In this document: in pieces, positions 25,987-34,680 of the stretch
Layout of the letters: each line of letters opens with the position of its first letter
Position numbering within the stretch: position 1 is the first letter of the stretch
Assembly: GCF_004803465.1 (NCBI RefSeq)
Contig: NZ_SRSF01000001.1
Coordinates: 372,501 to 436,500, forward strand
Origin: Neolewinella litorea
Lineage (GTDB): Bacteria; Bacteroidota; Bacteroidia; Chitinophagales; Saprospiraceae
Length of the DNA stretch: 64,000 nucleotides
Reading direction: 5' to 3'
The notes under the pieces: model-generated
Seen by the model: the letters and a program-made list of their open reading frames with translations, nothing else
What the model was told of the DNA's origin: nothing
The model's database searches: none
Translations under genes and position numbers: made by a program

Positions 25987-27054
25987 CTAGAATTTCGGAC
26001 AAGGAACCGCGGCATCGTCATCGGAAAGACCGGTAAAGGTGGCACTCAATTCAAACGCGGAGCGGTTCCGGTCGGTTGCGGTGAAGTCCCGCACGCTGGC
26101 GTCGTAGCTGAAGCCAAAGAGAAAGTCGGCTACCTCAAGGCCCATAAATCCGATTAGGGTTTCCGGGGCGAAACCATCCACACTGCGCGCCCCGCGCAGG
26201 TGGGCCCCGACGTGGAAGGCGGTACCGTCGCTGTCGTTGACGAGGAGGCGCAGGTTCGTACCCAGCAGGACCATGGCGTGAGGGCCCTGCGTCACGGCGT
26301 AGGCCCGGGGCGACAGTTGGGTGGTGAGGGAAAGGGGGATACGGAAGTTGACGTAGGCTCCATAGCGGGAGTACAGGGTATTGGTCACTTCAATATCTTC
26401 TCCCGCGGTGGCCAGGGCGTAGAAACTTTGTTCGGGCTGGCTCAGGTGATGAAGGCTCACGCCGGCGAACACGGCCGTGCGGCTCTGCGGGGTAAGGCTA
26501 TAGTTGATGCCGATCTGATAGTCTCCGAAGGACACACTGTTCTCCGGTAAAACCTCCCCCCCGGCGCCGATCAGGTATCCGTCCAGGCCGTTGAATTCGT
26601 CCTCGAAGGTCAGGTCTCCGTAGCCGATGGTGCGCTGTACTACGCCGGCCTGGAATCCCGCACTTAAGGTTTCGGTACCGCGGGCGTCAAGCCGTTTGTG
26701 GTAGGCGCCTCCGACCATTACCTGATTGACCGAAAATCCGGCATCGGCCATCCGGTCGTTGTGGAACAGCACGCCGGCACCGAAACCGTCGCTGGTGCGG
26801 CGCTTGGGGTGAAAGTCGTAGTGGAAGTCGGCTGCGAAACTGGAGGTGCTGAACGGCGTCGCCATCGCCTGGCCCCACTGGCTGCGGTGATTCACCGCTA
26901 CCCGGTAGCGCCCCGGAAACAGTCCGGCCAGGGCAGGGCTGAGCGTCAGGGGCGAAGCGAAGGTTTGAGAAAATAGGGCATCCTGAGCGGCCGCCCCCGC
27001 CGGCGCAAGCAGGCAACTCAGACAAATCAATACCGGAGCAAGGCTGAATCTCAT
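25987..27054 (-). CDS. PorP/SprF family type IX secretion-associated membrane protein
   Basis: The 355-residue protein has a signal peptide (MRFSLAPVLICLSCLLAPAGAAAQ) and the typical PorP/SprF opening ALFSQTFASPLTLSPALAG, then VAVNHRSQWGQAM. Alternating beta strands run through to PETLIGFMGLEVADFLFGFSYD. PorP/SprF proteins are outer-membrane barrels that attach T9SS substrates or gliding components at the surface. Such genes often accompany a large adhesin, but none is adjacent here. It is divergent from the NlpC/P60 gene, and its start sits four bases after a -7 element. Confidence 0.88.
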   Translation of the reverse strand: MRFSLAPVLICLSCLLAPAGAAAQDALFSQTFASPLTLSPALAGLFPGRYRVAVNHRSQWGQAMATPFSTSSFAADFHYDFHPKRRTSDGFGAGVLFHNDRMADAGFSVNQVMVGGAYHKRLDARGTETLSAGFQAGVVQRTIGYGDLTFEDEFNGLDGYLIGAGGEVLPENSVSFGDYQIGINYSLTPQSRTAVFAGVSLHHLSQPEQSFYALATAGEDIEVTNTLYSRYGAYVNFRIPLSLTTQLSPRAYAVTQGPHAMVLLGTNLRLLVNDSDGTAFHVGAHLRGARSVDGFAPETLIGFMGLEVADFLFGFSYDASVRDFTATDRNRSAFELSATFTGLSDDDAAVPCPKF

Positions 27055-27058
27055 CTGC

Positions 27059-27066
27059 CAAAGGTA
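27059..27066 (-). promoter_or_regulatory. -7 element TACCTTTG of the porP/sprF gene, predicted leaderless
   Basis: Read on the minus strand, the element is followed by GCAG and then the ATG at 27054. The exact consensus and four-base gap match the pattern at ilvA and the acyl-CoA dehydrogenase gene. Confidence 0.55.
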
Positions 27067-27099
27067 AGCAGCCGGGGTGTCTTGACGGGTCGTTTGACC

Positions 27100-27107
27100 T
27101 ATCTTGG
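27100..27107 (+). promoter_or_regulatory. -7-like element TATCTTGG of the NlpC/P60 gene, predicted leaderless
   Basis: One base differs from TAnnTTTG. It stands six bases before the ATG at 27114. The divergent porP element lies only 34 bp away, so the two promoters share a short control region. Confidence 0.45.
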
Positions 27108-27113
27108 CGGCCG

Positions 27114-27977
27114 ATGCAGATCACCTACGCTACCGGCAAATACACCGCGGCCACGCTTCACAAACGACCCAGCGCCGGAGCGCCCTGGGTCAGCCAGTTA
27201 TTGCTCGGCGAGGTGGTGCAGGTCCTGGAACCCGGGGAGCGATACAGTCGAGTGGTTACCCCGGAAGAAGAACTGGAAGGCTACGTCCTCACCGATCAAC
27301 TGGTGACCGTGGACGAGGCTACCTACCGGCGACAACTGGATTGCCCGGCATTTGCCCTGGAACTGTTCTGTCCGGTGTTCAGCGACAATTTCGGCATGCC
27401 GGTGACCTTCGGTGCGCGGCTGCCCGCTTACGACGGCATTCAATTGTTGCACGCCGGGCAGCGGTTCCGCTACAGCGGGCAGGCACTTTTGAGCGAAAAC
27501 CTGACTGCGGATGCGGACATGATGCTCCGCCTCGCGCGGAAGTGGCTTTTCACCCCGGAACTACGGGGCGGACGTACCCCCACGGGAATAGGATCTTCGG
27601 AGTTGGTCCAACTCGTGGCTCGGCTGGTCGGGCTGCGGCTACCCCGGGCGGCCGCCGACATGAGCAGCATGGGTCGGCCGGTCGACTTCGTGGTACAGTG
27701 TCAACCCGCGGATCTGGCCTTTTTTGATGACGGCCGCGGCCGCATCGAGCACGTAGGCCTCATCTTGCCCGACAGTCAGGTGCTCCACGTGAGTGGTCGC
27801 GTGAGGGTCGACCCGCTCGATCATTTCGGCATTTTCGATCGCGAGGGGCGGCGCTACAGTCACCGCCTGCGAATCGTGCGCCGCTTCCTCCCCGACGCCC
27901 GGCCCACCGTACCGGTGAAGCTGGACGAGAAGCCGGCGGATCTCCCGTATGAAAGCCAGCAGATACTGATTTTTTAG
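27114..27977 (+). CDS. SH3-NlpC/P60-like protein lacking the catalytic cysteine
   Basis: The 287-residue protein has two N-terminal bacterial SH3-like segments (about 1-130, with ATLHKRPSAGAPWVSQLLLG and GYVLTDQL) and then an NlpC/P60 fold. Normal relatives read G-x-D-C-S-G at the active site. Here the aligned stretch is GIGSSELVQ, with Ser161 where Cys is expected and Gly160 in place of Asp. The two histidines of the fold are kept (His213 in IEHVGL, His225 in LHVSGR). The DNA (gga tct tcg gag) is unambiguous. The family cuts peptidoglycan stem peptides; this copy is probably inactive or binding-only. No signal peptide is visible. Confidence 0.82.
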   Translation: MQITYATGKYTAATLHKRPSAGAPWVSQLLLGEVVQVLEPGERYSRVVTPEEELEGYVLTDQLVTVDEATYRRQLDCPAFALELFCPVFSDNFGMPVTFGARLPAYDGIQLLHAGQRFRYSGQALLSENLTADADMMLRLARKWLFTPELRGGRTPTGIGSSELVQLVARLVGLRLPRAAADMSSMGRPVDFVVQCQPADLAFFDDGRGRIEHVGLILPDSQVLHVSGRVRVDPLDHFGIFDREGRRYSHRLRIVRRFLPDARPTVPVKLDEKPADLPYESQQILIF

Positions 27978-28074
27978 TACCTTCCTCGCACCTGCGTCCG
28001 CGCCTGCTGTACTAATTGATGGAGGGTGGCGGCCCCGTTTATGTATCTGTATTCTGTTAAACACTACCCAGCAC

Positions 28075-30273
28075 ATGTCAAGACTTGTCATCATATCTAA
28101 CCGTCTTCCCATCACGGTAAACCGTACCGACGGAGAGTTGCACTATCACCCCAGCGCGGGAGGTCTGGCTACCGGCCTAAACTCCCTGGATGACAGCTAC
28201 AACAAGATATGGATCGGGTGGCCCGGCGAAGACATCACCAACGAATGGGAGCGTGAAGCCATCCGCAGCGACCTGATGAAGCGCAGTCTCGTACCCGTTT
28301 TCCTCACCGAACGCGAGATTGACCTGTACTACGAGGGTTTCAGCAACAAGACGATCTGGCCCCACTTTCACTACTTCACCGAGTACACCGTGTACAACGA
28401 TGAAATGTGGAGCGCCTACCAGGAAGTGAATTTCAAATTCTTCCAGGCGGTGGAGGATGTACTGCGGGAAGACGATATGGTCTGGGTGCACGATTACCAG
28501 CTGATGCTGCTGCCGGCCATGATCCGGGAAAAATTCCCCAAGATCAGCATGGGTTTCTTCCTGCACATTCCCTTTCCCAGCTACGAGGTGTTTCGCATCC
28601 TGCCGTGGCGCAAGGAGATCCTGGACGGCATCCTGGGCAGTGACCAGGTGGGCTTCCACACCTTCGGCTACATGCGGCACTTTCTATCGGCGGCCTACCG
28701 GATCACCGGTTACGAGCACGAGTTCGGCCGCCTGACGATCGGCGAGCGGCAGGTCAACGTGGACGTGTTCCCCATGGGGATCGAATACGACAAGTACGCC
28801 AACCCCAACGTGGATGCGCAGAACGACCAGAGCAGCGGTGAAATCCGCAAGCTGCACGCCAGCCGCAAGATCATCCTTAGCGTAGATCGCCTCGACTATA
28901 CCAAAGGCATCCCGCACCGCATCCGCGCATTCGGGCAGTTCATCCGCAAAAACCCCGAATACATCGGCAAGGTCAACCTGATCATGATCGTGGTGCCCAG
29001 CCGCGCGAACGTTGACCAGTACCAAAGCCTGAAAACGGAGGTGGACATCCTGGTCAGCCAAATCAATAGTGAGTACGGCACCTTCGACTGGATGCCGATC
29101 CATTACTACTACCGTTCCCTCAATTTCGCTGCCCTCACCACCCTTTACAAGGAGGCGGATATCGCCCTCATCACCCCCCTGCGCGACGGGATGAACCTCG
29201 TGGCCAAAGAATACATCGCGGCCAAAGACGATACCAAGCGCGGCGTGCTGATCCTCAGTGAAATGGCCGGGGCGGTGTACGAACTCAACGATGGTGCCAT
29301 CACGGTAAATCCCCAAAGTGCTAATGAGATCGAGGCCGCCCTCATCGAAGCGCTGGAGATGGACGTGGACGAACAGCGCCGGCGCATGGAGGAAATGCAG
29401 GAAAAACTTAAGCAGTACGACGTCAAGCACTGGGCGGCTACTTTCATTCGCGAGCAACAAAAATTAAAAGAGAAGAATAAGATGCACCACACCACCCACC
29501 TCAGCGCCGAAGCCCTCGACGTCGTCGCCGAAAGCTACGAGCAGGCCGCCCACCGCCTGCTGTTCATCGACTACGATGGCACCCTGATGTCATTTGATCC
29601 CGATCCCCAGGCCGTCAAGCCGGATCAGGAAGTACTCGACGTGCTGGTGAAACTGGCTTCCGACCCCAAGAATACCGTGGTCATCAATAGCGGCCGCGAC
29701 AAGACCACCCTGGAAAAGTGGCTCGGCCACCTCAATGTGGAAATGGCCGCCGAGCACGGTGTGTGGATGAAGGAAAAGCAGAACTGGCAATTGAATTCCA
29801 ACGTCGTGGACGGCTGGAAACCCAAGGTGCGGGAACTCCTGGAAAACCTGGTGTCGCGCACGCCGGGCTCCTTCATCGAAGAGAAAGACTACAGTCTGGC
29901 CTGGCACTACCGCAATATCGACCGTGACCTGGGCAACAAGCGCGTGCGGGAATTCCGCGACATGCTCACCTACCTCATCCAGAACCAGGACCTGCAGGTG
30001 CTGGAAGGCAACAAGGTGGTCGAGATCAAGAATTCCGGCGTCAATAAGGGCAAAGCCACCCAGCACTGGGTCAACAAGCAGAAGTGGGACTTCGTACTCG
30101 GCATTGGCGACGACAGCACGGATGAGGATATCTTCCGCGCGCTGCCCGACTGGGGCGTCAGCATCAAGGTAGGACCGGGCCGTACCGCCGCCCGCTACAG
30201 TTTGACTGGGGTCAGCGAAGTACGGCGCTTCTTCACCCAACTGGGAGAGATCGCAGAGAAAGCAAAAGCTTGA
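28075..30273 (+). CDS. otsA/otsB: Bifunctional trehalose-6-phosphate synthase/phosphatase (OtsA-OtsB fusion)
   Basis: The 732-residue protein has a GT20 synthase half (about 1-465): RLVIISNRLPITV, VWVHDYQLMLLPAMIRE, VDRLDYTKGIPHR, TPLRDGMNLVAKEY. A short linker leads to a HAD phosphatase half from about 490, with the nucleophile motif LLFIDYDGTLMSFDP and VLGIGDDSTDEDIF. It makes trehalose 6-phosphate from UDP-glucose and glucose 6-phosphate, then removes the phosphate. The fused form is common in Bacteroidota. The stop overlaps the TTG start of the next gene as TTGA, so translation is coupled. Confidence 0.95.
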   Translation: MSRLVIISNRLPITVNRTDGELHYHPSAGGLATGLNSLDDSYNKIWIGWPGEDITNEWEREAIRSDLMKRSLVPVFLTEREIDLYYEGFSNKTIWPHFHYFTEYTVYNDEMWSAYQEVNFKFFQAVEDVLREDDMVWVHDYQLMLLPAMIREKFPKISMGFFLHIPFPSYEVFRILPWRKEILDGILGSDQVGFHTFGYMRHFLSAAYRITGYEHEFGRLTIGERQVNVDVFPMGIEYDKYANPNVDAQNDQSSGEIRKLHASRKIILSVDRLDYTKGIPHRIRAFGQFIRKNPEYIGKVNLIMIVVPSRANVDQYQSLKTEVDILVSQINSEYGTFDWMPIHYYYRSLNFAALTTLYKEADIALITPLRDGMNLVAKEYIAAKDDTKRGVLILSEMAGAVYELNDGAITVNPQSANEIEAALIEALEMDVDEQRRRMEEMQEKLKQYDVKHWAATFIREQQKLKEKNKMHHTTHLSAEALDVVAESYEQAAHRLLFIDYDGTLMSFDPDPQAVKPDQEVLDVLVKLASDPKNTVVINSGRDKTTLEKWLGHLNVEMAAEHGVWMKEKQNWQLNSNVVDGWKPKVRELLENLVSRTPGSFIEEKDYSLAWHYRNIDRDLGNKRVREFRDMLTYLIQNQDLQVLEGNKVVEIKNSGVNKGKATQHWVNKQKWDFVLGIGDDSTDEDIFRALPDWGVSIKVGPGRTAARYSLTGVSEVRRFFTQLGEIAEKAKA

Positions 30274-31040
30274 GCGGCCTCGGAATCGTCACGGGCGCAA
30301 GTTCGGGCATCGGACGGGCCCTGGCGCGCGAGCACGCCCGCCGGGAGCGCGACCTTATTCTCGTCGCCCGCCGGGAACCGGAACTGAACGCCCTCGCCGC
30401 GGAACTGCGCACCCGCTACGGAGTTACCGTGGATGTGCTGGCGCGCGACCTGACCGATGCCGGTTCGCGAGAGGAACTCTCGGATTACGTCAATAAGCAA
30501 GGACTGACGGTAGATTACCTGTTCAACAACGCGGGATTCGGCGGTACCGGCGATTTCGCCGGGCAGGACTGGGGCCGGTTGTCGGATATGATCCAGCTGA
30601 ACGTGGTGGCCGTCACCGAATTCATGCACCTTTTCCTGCCGGGCATGATCGAGCGGGGATACGGCAGGATACTGAACACCTCCAGCACGGCTGCCTTCAT
30701 GCCGGGGCCGGGCCAGGCGGTCTACTTCGCCACCAAGGCCTTCGTCAACTCGGTGAGCAAGGCAGTTGCCGCGGAGGTATCCGGTAGCGGCGTGACCGTC
30801 ACGGCCCTCTGTCCCGGGGCGGTGGATACGGGCTTCGCGGAAACGGCGGACATGGCGGACAGCCTGCTCTTTAAAACGGCCGGTACTCCGGAGTCGACCG
30901 CACGGCAGGGCTATACGGCCATGGAAGCGGGGCGGCTGGAAGTGATCACCGAAGTCGGAATGGGCATGATGATCAAGGGCGTGTTACCCTTCACCCCCGA
31001 GCGCCTTTCGATGGCCATCATCAAAAAATTGCAGTCTTAG
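30270..31040 (+). CDS. Short-chain dehydrogenase/reductase (SDR)
   Basis: The 256-residue classical SDR has the nucleotide motif TGASSGIGRALAREHA at the N terminus, NNAGFGGTG near 85, and catalytic Ser-Tyr-Lys as NTSSTAAFMPGPGQAVYFATK (Tyr and Lys four apart). It ends with LCPGAVDTGF and a C-terminal tail. NADP-dependent oxidation or reduction is expected; the substrate is unknown. The TTG start lies inside the otsA-otsB stop (TTGA). Another start would lose the first strand of the Rossmann fold, so TTG is favoured. Confidence 0.87.
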   Translation: MSGLGIVTGASSGIGRALAREHARRERDLILVARREPELNALAAELRTRYGVTVDVLARDLTDAGSREELSDYVNKQGLTVDYLFNNAGFGGTGDFAGQDWGRLSDMIQLNVVAVTEFMHLFLPGMIERGYGRILNTSSTAAFMPGPGQAVYFATKAFVNSVSKAVAAEVSGSGVTVTALCPGAVDTGFAETADMADSLLFKTAGTPESTARQGYTAMEAGRLEVITEVGMGMMIKGVLPFTPERLSMAIIKKLQS

Positions 31041-31052
31041 CGCCGGACGACG

Positions 31053-32450
31053 CTAGTAGCCCAGTATCTGGAGCATGCTTTCGGCCGATTGCTTGCCGGC
31101 CAGTACGCGGTCGGTGAGGTTACCCTCTTCGTCGATGTCGATAATGATGTGCTGCGGACTCGGGATCATGCAGTGCTTGATGCCGCCGTAGCCGCTGATG
31201 CTATCTTGGTACGCGCCAGTGTGGAAAAAGCCCAGGTAAAGGGGTTCCTCATCGGTTTCCCGATCCACGGGCAGGTAGACCTGGCTTTCGTGGATCTCGG
31301 AGTTGTAGTAGTCGGAGTTATCGCAGCTCAACCCACCTATGTTAACACGGCGGTAATCGCGGTCCCACTTGTTAATGGGCAAAAGGATGAAGCGCTCACC
31401 GATGCCCCAGGCATCCGGCAGCGTGGTCATGAGCGAATTGTCGATCATGTACCACATCTCGCTGTCGTTCTGCTGCTTGCGCGCCAGCACGCTGAAGATG
31501 GTGGCACCGCTTTCCCCTACGGTATACTTGCCGAATTCGGTAAAGATGTCTGGCTCCGGTACGCCGTCTTCCTCACAGGCGTCGAGGATGTTTTTAACGA
31601 TCTCCCGCACCATGTACTTGTAGTCGAACTCGAAGCCCAGACTGTTGCGGATCGGCATTCCACCGCCGATGTTGAGCGCGTGGAGTTTGTCGCTTTCCTG
31701 CTTCAGTTGCCCGTACAGGCGCACGGCCTTCTTCAGTTCGCCCCAGTAGTAGAGCGTATCCTTTATGCCGGTGTCGACGAAGAAGTGAAGCATGTGCAGC
31801 TCCAGTTTCTTGCTGTCTTTGATGCGCTCGCGGAAGAGGGGAAGCACGTCGCCATAGCGCAGTCCGAGCCGGCTGGTATAGAATTCGAAATTTGGCTCCT
31901 CTTCGGTGGCCATGCGGATGCCGATCTTGGCTACTCCCTCCACGTGGGTTTCGTAGTAGTCCAGCTCGTGGCTGTTGTCGACGACCGCGATTACATTTTC
32001 AAAACCGTCGTTCATCAGCCCTACGATTCCCGCCAGGTAGTTTTCCGGCTTGAAACCGTTGCAGACGATCTGGATCTTCTTGTCCAGTTTCTTGCGGGCG
32101 TACAGCCGCCGGATCAGGTCAACGTCATAGGCGGAGCTGATCTCCAGTTGAACGTCGTGGTCGAGGGCTTCCTCCACCACGTGGGCGAAGTGGCTGCTTT
32201 TCGTACAGTAGCAATACTGGTACTGTCCGGCGTATCCCTGGGCGCGCATGGCGCGGCGGAACAGATTGCGGGCTTCCTTGATCTTGCGGCCGATACTGGG
32301 CAGGTACGTCAGCTTGAGCGGCGTACCGTACTTCCTGATCAGATGAATAAGGGGGATGCGGTTGAAGGTCAGATACCCGTTGTCCATGTCAAATCCTTCC
32401 TGGGGGAAGTAGAAGGTCTGGTCAATCAGGTCGAAGTACTTATTTGCCAC
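31053..32450 (-). CDS. speA: Arginine decarboxylase-type PLP enzyme (fold type III)
   Basis: The 465-residue protein is read from a GTG (VANKYFDLIDQTFYFPQEGF). Upstream codons continue the frame, but they run into the promoter and lack conservation. Motifs: KYGTPLKLTYLPSIG with YCTKSSHFAHVVEEAL (PLP-lysine region), KIQIVCNGFKPENYL, LHALNIGGGMPIRNSLGFEF, and EFGKYTVGESGATIF. The layout matches the shorter Bacteroidota SpeA form, which makes agmatine for polyamine synthesis. It is divergent from the acyl-CoA dehydrogenase gene with a shared 75-bp control region. Confidence 0.87.
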   Translation of the reverse strand: MANKYFDLIDQTFYFPQEGFDMDNGYLTFNRIPLIHLIRKYGTPLKLTYLPSIGRKIKEARNLFRRAMRAQGYAGQYQYCYCTKSSHFAHVVEEALDHDVQLEISSAYDVDLIRRLYARKKLDKKIQIVCNGFKPENYLAGIVGLMNDGFENVIAVVDNSHELDYYETHVEGVAKIGIRMATEEEPNFEFYTSRLGLRYGDVLPLFRERIKDSKKLELHMLHFFVDTGIKDTLYYWGELKKAVRLYGQLKQESDKLHALNIGGGMPIRNSLGFEFDYKYMVREIVKNILDACEEDGVPEPDIFTEFGKYTVGESGATIFSVLARKQQNDSEMWYMIDNSLMTTLPDAWGIGERFILLPINKWDRDYRRVNIGGLSCDNSDYYNSEIHESQVYLPVDRETDEEPLYLGFFHTGAYQDSISGYGGIKHCMIPSPQHIIIDIDEEGNLTDRVLAGKQSAESMLQILGY

Positions 32451-32470
32451 TCGCAGGTCATTTGGGGGGG

Positions 32471-32478
32471 CAAAGATA
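32471..32478 (-). promoter_or_regulatory. speA: -7 element TATCTTTG for speA
   Basis: An exact TAnnTTTG match on the minus strand, 20 bases before the GTG at 32450. A run of seven C follows it. It supports the GTG start over the longer frame that begins at 32513, which would precede the promoter. Confidence 0.55.
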
Positions 32479-32512
32479 CACAGGTGGCGCGGACGCAGGT
32501 GCAATGAATTCA

Positions 32513-32520
32513 TATCTTTA
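32513..32520 (+). promoter_or_regulatory. -7 element TATCTTTA of the acyl-CoA dehydrogenase gene, predicted leaderless
   Basis: TATCTTTA is followed by CCGT and then the ATG at 32525. It lies 34 bp from the opposite-facing speA element, so RNA polymerase bound at one may hinder the other. Confidence 0.55.
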
Positions 32521-32524
32521 CCGT

Positions 32525-34303
32525 ATGCAGTACATTTCCCTCCGCAACCTCCGCTTTATCCTCCACGAAGTACTCGATCTGGAAGAGGTGCGCGGTAACG
32601 AGCGGTTCGGGGATTTCGACCGCGAGGCCATTGATTTCAGCCTCGACGCGGCCGGGCAGTTGGCTGACCAGTACCTGCACCCGGTCTATACGAAAATGGA
32701 CCGCGAGAAAGCCTATTTCGCCGACGGTGAGGTACATGTCCTCCCCGAAGTAGGGGAGGGGCTGCGCGCGCTCGGGTCCAGTGGATGGCTCAGCGCAGCA
32801 TGGGAACCCGAGTACGACGGGCAGTTGATGCCCCTTACGGTTTTGAATGCGGGAACCCTCATCTTCCAGGCCGCGAATGGCAACCTGGCAGCCTATGGTC
32901 TGCTGACCAAGGGAGCCGCGAACCTGATTCTGGAGTTTGGCTCCGATGAGCTTAAAAACACCTACCTGAGTAAAATGGCCGCCGGAGATTGGCAGGGGAC
33001 CATGGCCCTTACCGAACCCCAGGCGGGCAGCTCCCTGAGCGATATTACCTCCTATTACGAGGAACAGGAGGACGGCAGCTATCACATCTACGGACAAAAA
33101 ATCTACATCAGCGGCGGCGACCATACCGAGGCGGAAAACGTGGTTCACCTCATGCTTGCCCGCAAGAAGGACGGACCGAAGGGCGTGAAGGGCGTCAGCC
33201 TGTTCGTGGTCCCCAAATACCTCCCTGGCCCCGGTGGCCTGACCGAAAACCACGTAACGACGGCCGGCATCTACGGCAAGATGGGGCAGAAGGGCTACGT
33301 CGCGGCCCACCTCATGTTTGGCGAACAGGGCATCACCCGGGGCTTCCTGGTGGGCGAGGAGTTAAGAGGTCTGAATCACATGTTCCTGATGATGAACGAG
33401 GCACGGATCGGGACAGGCATCATGGCTACGGGCGCGGCTTCGGCGGCCTACTACGCCAGCCTGCAATACGCCCGCGAACGCCCGCAGGGCCGACATCCGG
33501 GCAATAAAGACGTGAACGCGCCCCAGGTACCCATTATTGAGCACGCCGACGTACGTCGGATGTTGCTCTTCCAGAAGGCAGTAGTGGAGGGTAGCATTGC
33601 CCTGTTGCTGCAGTGCAGCCTCTACCAGGACCAGTACACCGCCCGCGGGGACGATCGCAGTCGTCTGTTACTGGAACTGCTCACGCCCATCGCCAAGAGC
33701 TTCCCCAGCGAATACGGCAACGAATCCGTAAGCCTCGCCATGCAGGTCATGGGCGGTGCCGGCTATACCGATGATCACCCCGTAGAGCAGCTGTTCCGCG
33801 ATATCCGGGTCAATGCCATCTACGAAGGCACCACCACGATCCACGGCCTTGACCTGCTGGGGCGCAAGGTCATGCTTGAGCAGGGCAAAGCCGTAACCTA
33901 CCTGGCTGAGGAAGCGCAATCCGAGATCGGCGCCGCCACCGGAAGTACCGCCAGTCTGGGAAGTGCCCTGGGCAAAGGCCTGGCCGAATTGCAGCAGGTA
34001 CTGACGCAACTCCTTCAGCTGGCCAAGCGGGAAGACCCCCGCGTTTTCCTGGCCGATGCGACCATCTTCCTGGAATATTTCGGCCTCCACGTGATCGGGT
34101 GGATGTGGCTCAAGCAAGCGAACGCGGCGGAGCGCGCTTTGGACGCCGTCGAGGCAGATGGCGACCGGGACTTCTACCGCTCTAAACTGCAAACGGCCCG
34201 CTTCTTTTTCCAGTACGTGTTTCCTCGTACCGCGGGCCTGAAAAAAACCCTGCTTTCGGCCGACCGCGTTACCCTGGACACGGACCCCGAACTGCTGATG
34301 TGA
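32525..34303 (+). CDS. Acyl-CoA dehydrogenase
   Basis: The 592-residue protein belongs to the long acyl-CoA dehydrogenase type with a C-terminal extension. The start MQYISLRNLRFILHEVLDLE is chosen by the adjacent -7 element; upstream ATGs lie in the promoter. Motifs: MALTEPQAGSSLSDI (FAD/substrate loop), the middle domain near YHIYGQKIYISGGDH, then the C-terminal domain with MQVMGGAGYTDDHPVEQLFRDIRV and IYEGTTTIHGLDLLGR, which holds the catalytic Glu. It oxidises acyl-CoA to enoyl-CoA using FAD in fatty-acid or amino-acid breakdown. Chain-length preference cannot be read from the sequence. Confidence 0.92.
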   Translation: MQYISLRNLRFILHEVLDLEEVRGNERFGDFDREAIDFSLDAAGQLADQYLHPVYTKMDREKAYFADGEVHVLPEVGEGLRALGSSGWLSAAWEPEYDGQLMPLTVLNAGTLIFQAANGNLAAYGLLTKGAANLILEFGSDELKNTYLSKMAAGDWQGTMALTEPQAGSSLSDITSYYEEQEDGSYHIYGQKIYISGGDHTEAENVVHLMLARKKDGPKGVKGVSLFVVPKYLPGPGGLTENHVTTAGIYGKMGQKGYVAAHLMFGEQGITRGFLVGEELRGLNHMFLMMNEARIGTGIMATGAASAAYYASLQYARERPQGRHPGNKDVNAPQVPIIEHADVRRMLLFQKAVVEGSIALLLQCSLYQDQYTARGDDRSRLLLELLTPIAKSFPSEYGNESVSLAMQVMGGAGYTDDHPVEQLFRDIRVNAIYEGTTTIHGLDLLGRKVMLEQGKAVTYLAEEAQSEIGAATGSTASLGSALGKGLAELQQVLTQLLQLAKREDPRVFLADATIFLEYFGLHVIGWMWLKQANAAERALDAVEADGDRDFYRSKLQTARFFFQYVFPRTAGLKKTLLSADRVTLDTDPELLM

Positions 34304-34373
34304 TATCGCGCTCTTACCCAGCTGACTTCCATATCGCTGTGGTTGCGACTGCGGGGGTCATTGGACATTTTGA

Positions 34374-34570
34374 TTAGCGCTTCGACATCGGTAATCGGAA
34401 TACGGTCTGCGGGTTATTCATGAGAACGAAATAAAACTCGCCGGAGGATTCATCTATGGTGGCCAATTCCATGGTTCCCCTGATTTCCTTTAAGGTGCGA
34501 AAGTGTTTTCCGCCCCCATTGGCGTAGGCGTCAATCGCAAATGGACCGTCTAAACTTAGGGCAGCTTACC
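34374..34570 (-). pseudogene. Possible remnant of a protein gene
   Basis: An open stretch of about 64 codons reads GPFAIDAYANGGGKHFRTLK..., then ELATIDESSGEFYFVLMNNP and VFRLPMSKR, and ends at TAA (complement of 34374-34376). A TAA closes it upstream and no good start is present before an internal ATG. The amino-acid mix looks like real protein, unlike nearby frames. I do not recognise the family. It may be the tail of a decayed gene or a short functional gene with an unusual start. Confidence 0.3.
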
Positions 34571-34654
34571 GAAGCCTGTTCGATTTGGGGGAGGGGGTGC
34601 ACCCTTATTACCGACTTGGTCGAGGCGGTGGTCCTGAAAGTAGCTGAGGGCGCG

Positions 34655-34662
34655 TATCTTGC
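34655..34662 (+). promoter_or_regulatory. -7-like element TATCTTGC before the VOC gene
   Basis: TATCTTGC lies 18 bases upstream of the ATG at 34681. The identical octamer precedes the PA14 lipoprotein gene at 58307, which suggests the variant is functional in this genome. Confidence 0.4.
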
Positions 34663-34680
34663 CACACTAAACGAAGTCGC

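Larger units (their letters stand above)
34304..34680. other. Intergenic stretch with a possible gene remnant
   Basis: This 377-bp gap separates the acyl-CoA dehydrogenase gene from the VOC gene. No full gene is seen. A protein-like frame on the minus strand (34374-34570) is listed separately. A -7-like TATCTTGC at 34655-34662 serves the VOC gene on the plus strand. No strong hairpin with a T-run was seen. Confidence 0.5.

Noticed and set aside
31089-32507. A 472-codon plus-strand frame opposite speA
   Set aside because: It lacks any domain and runs through the speA coding region and promoter. speA matches its family end to end.
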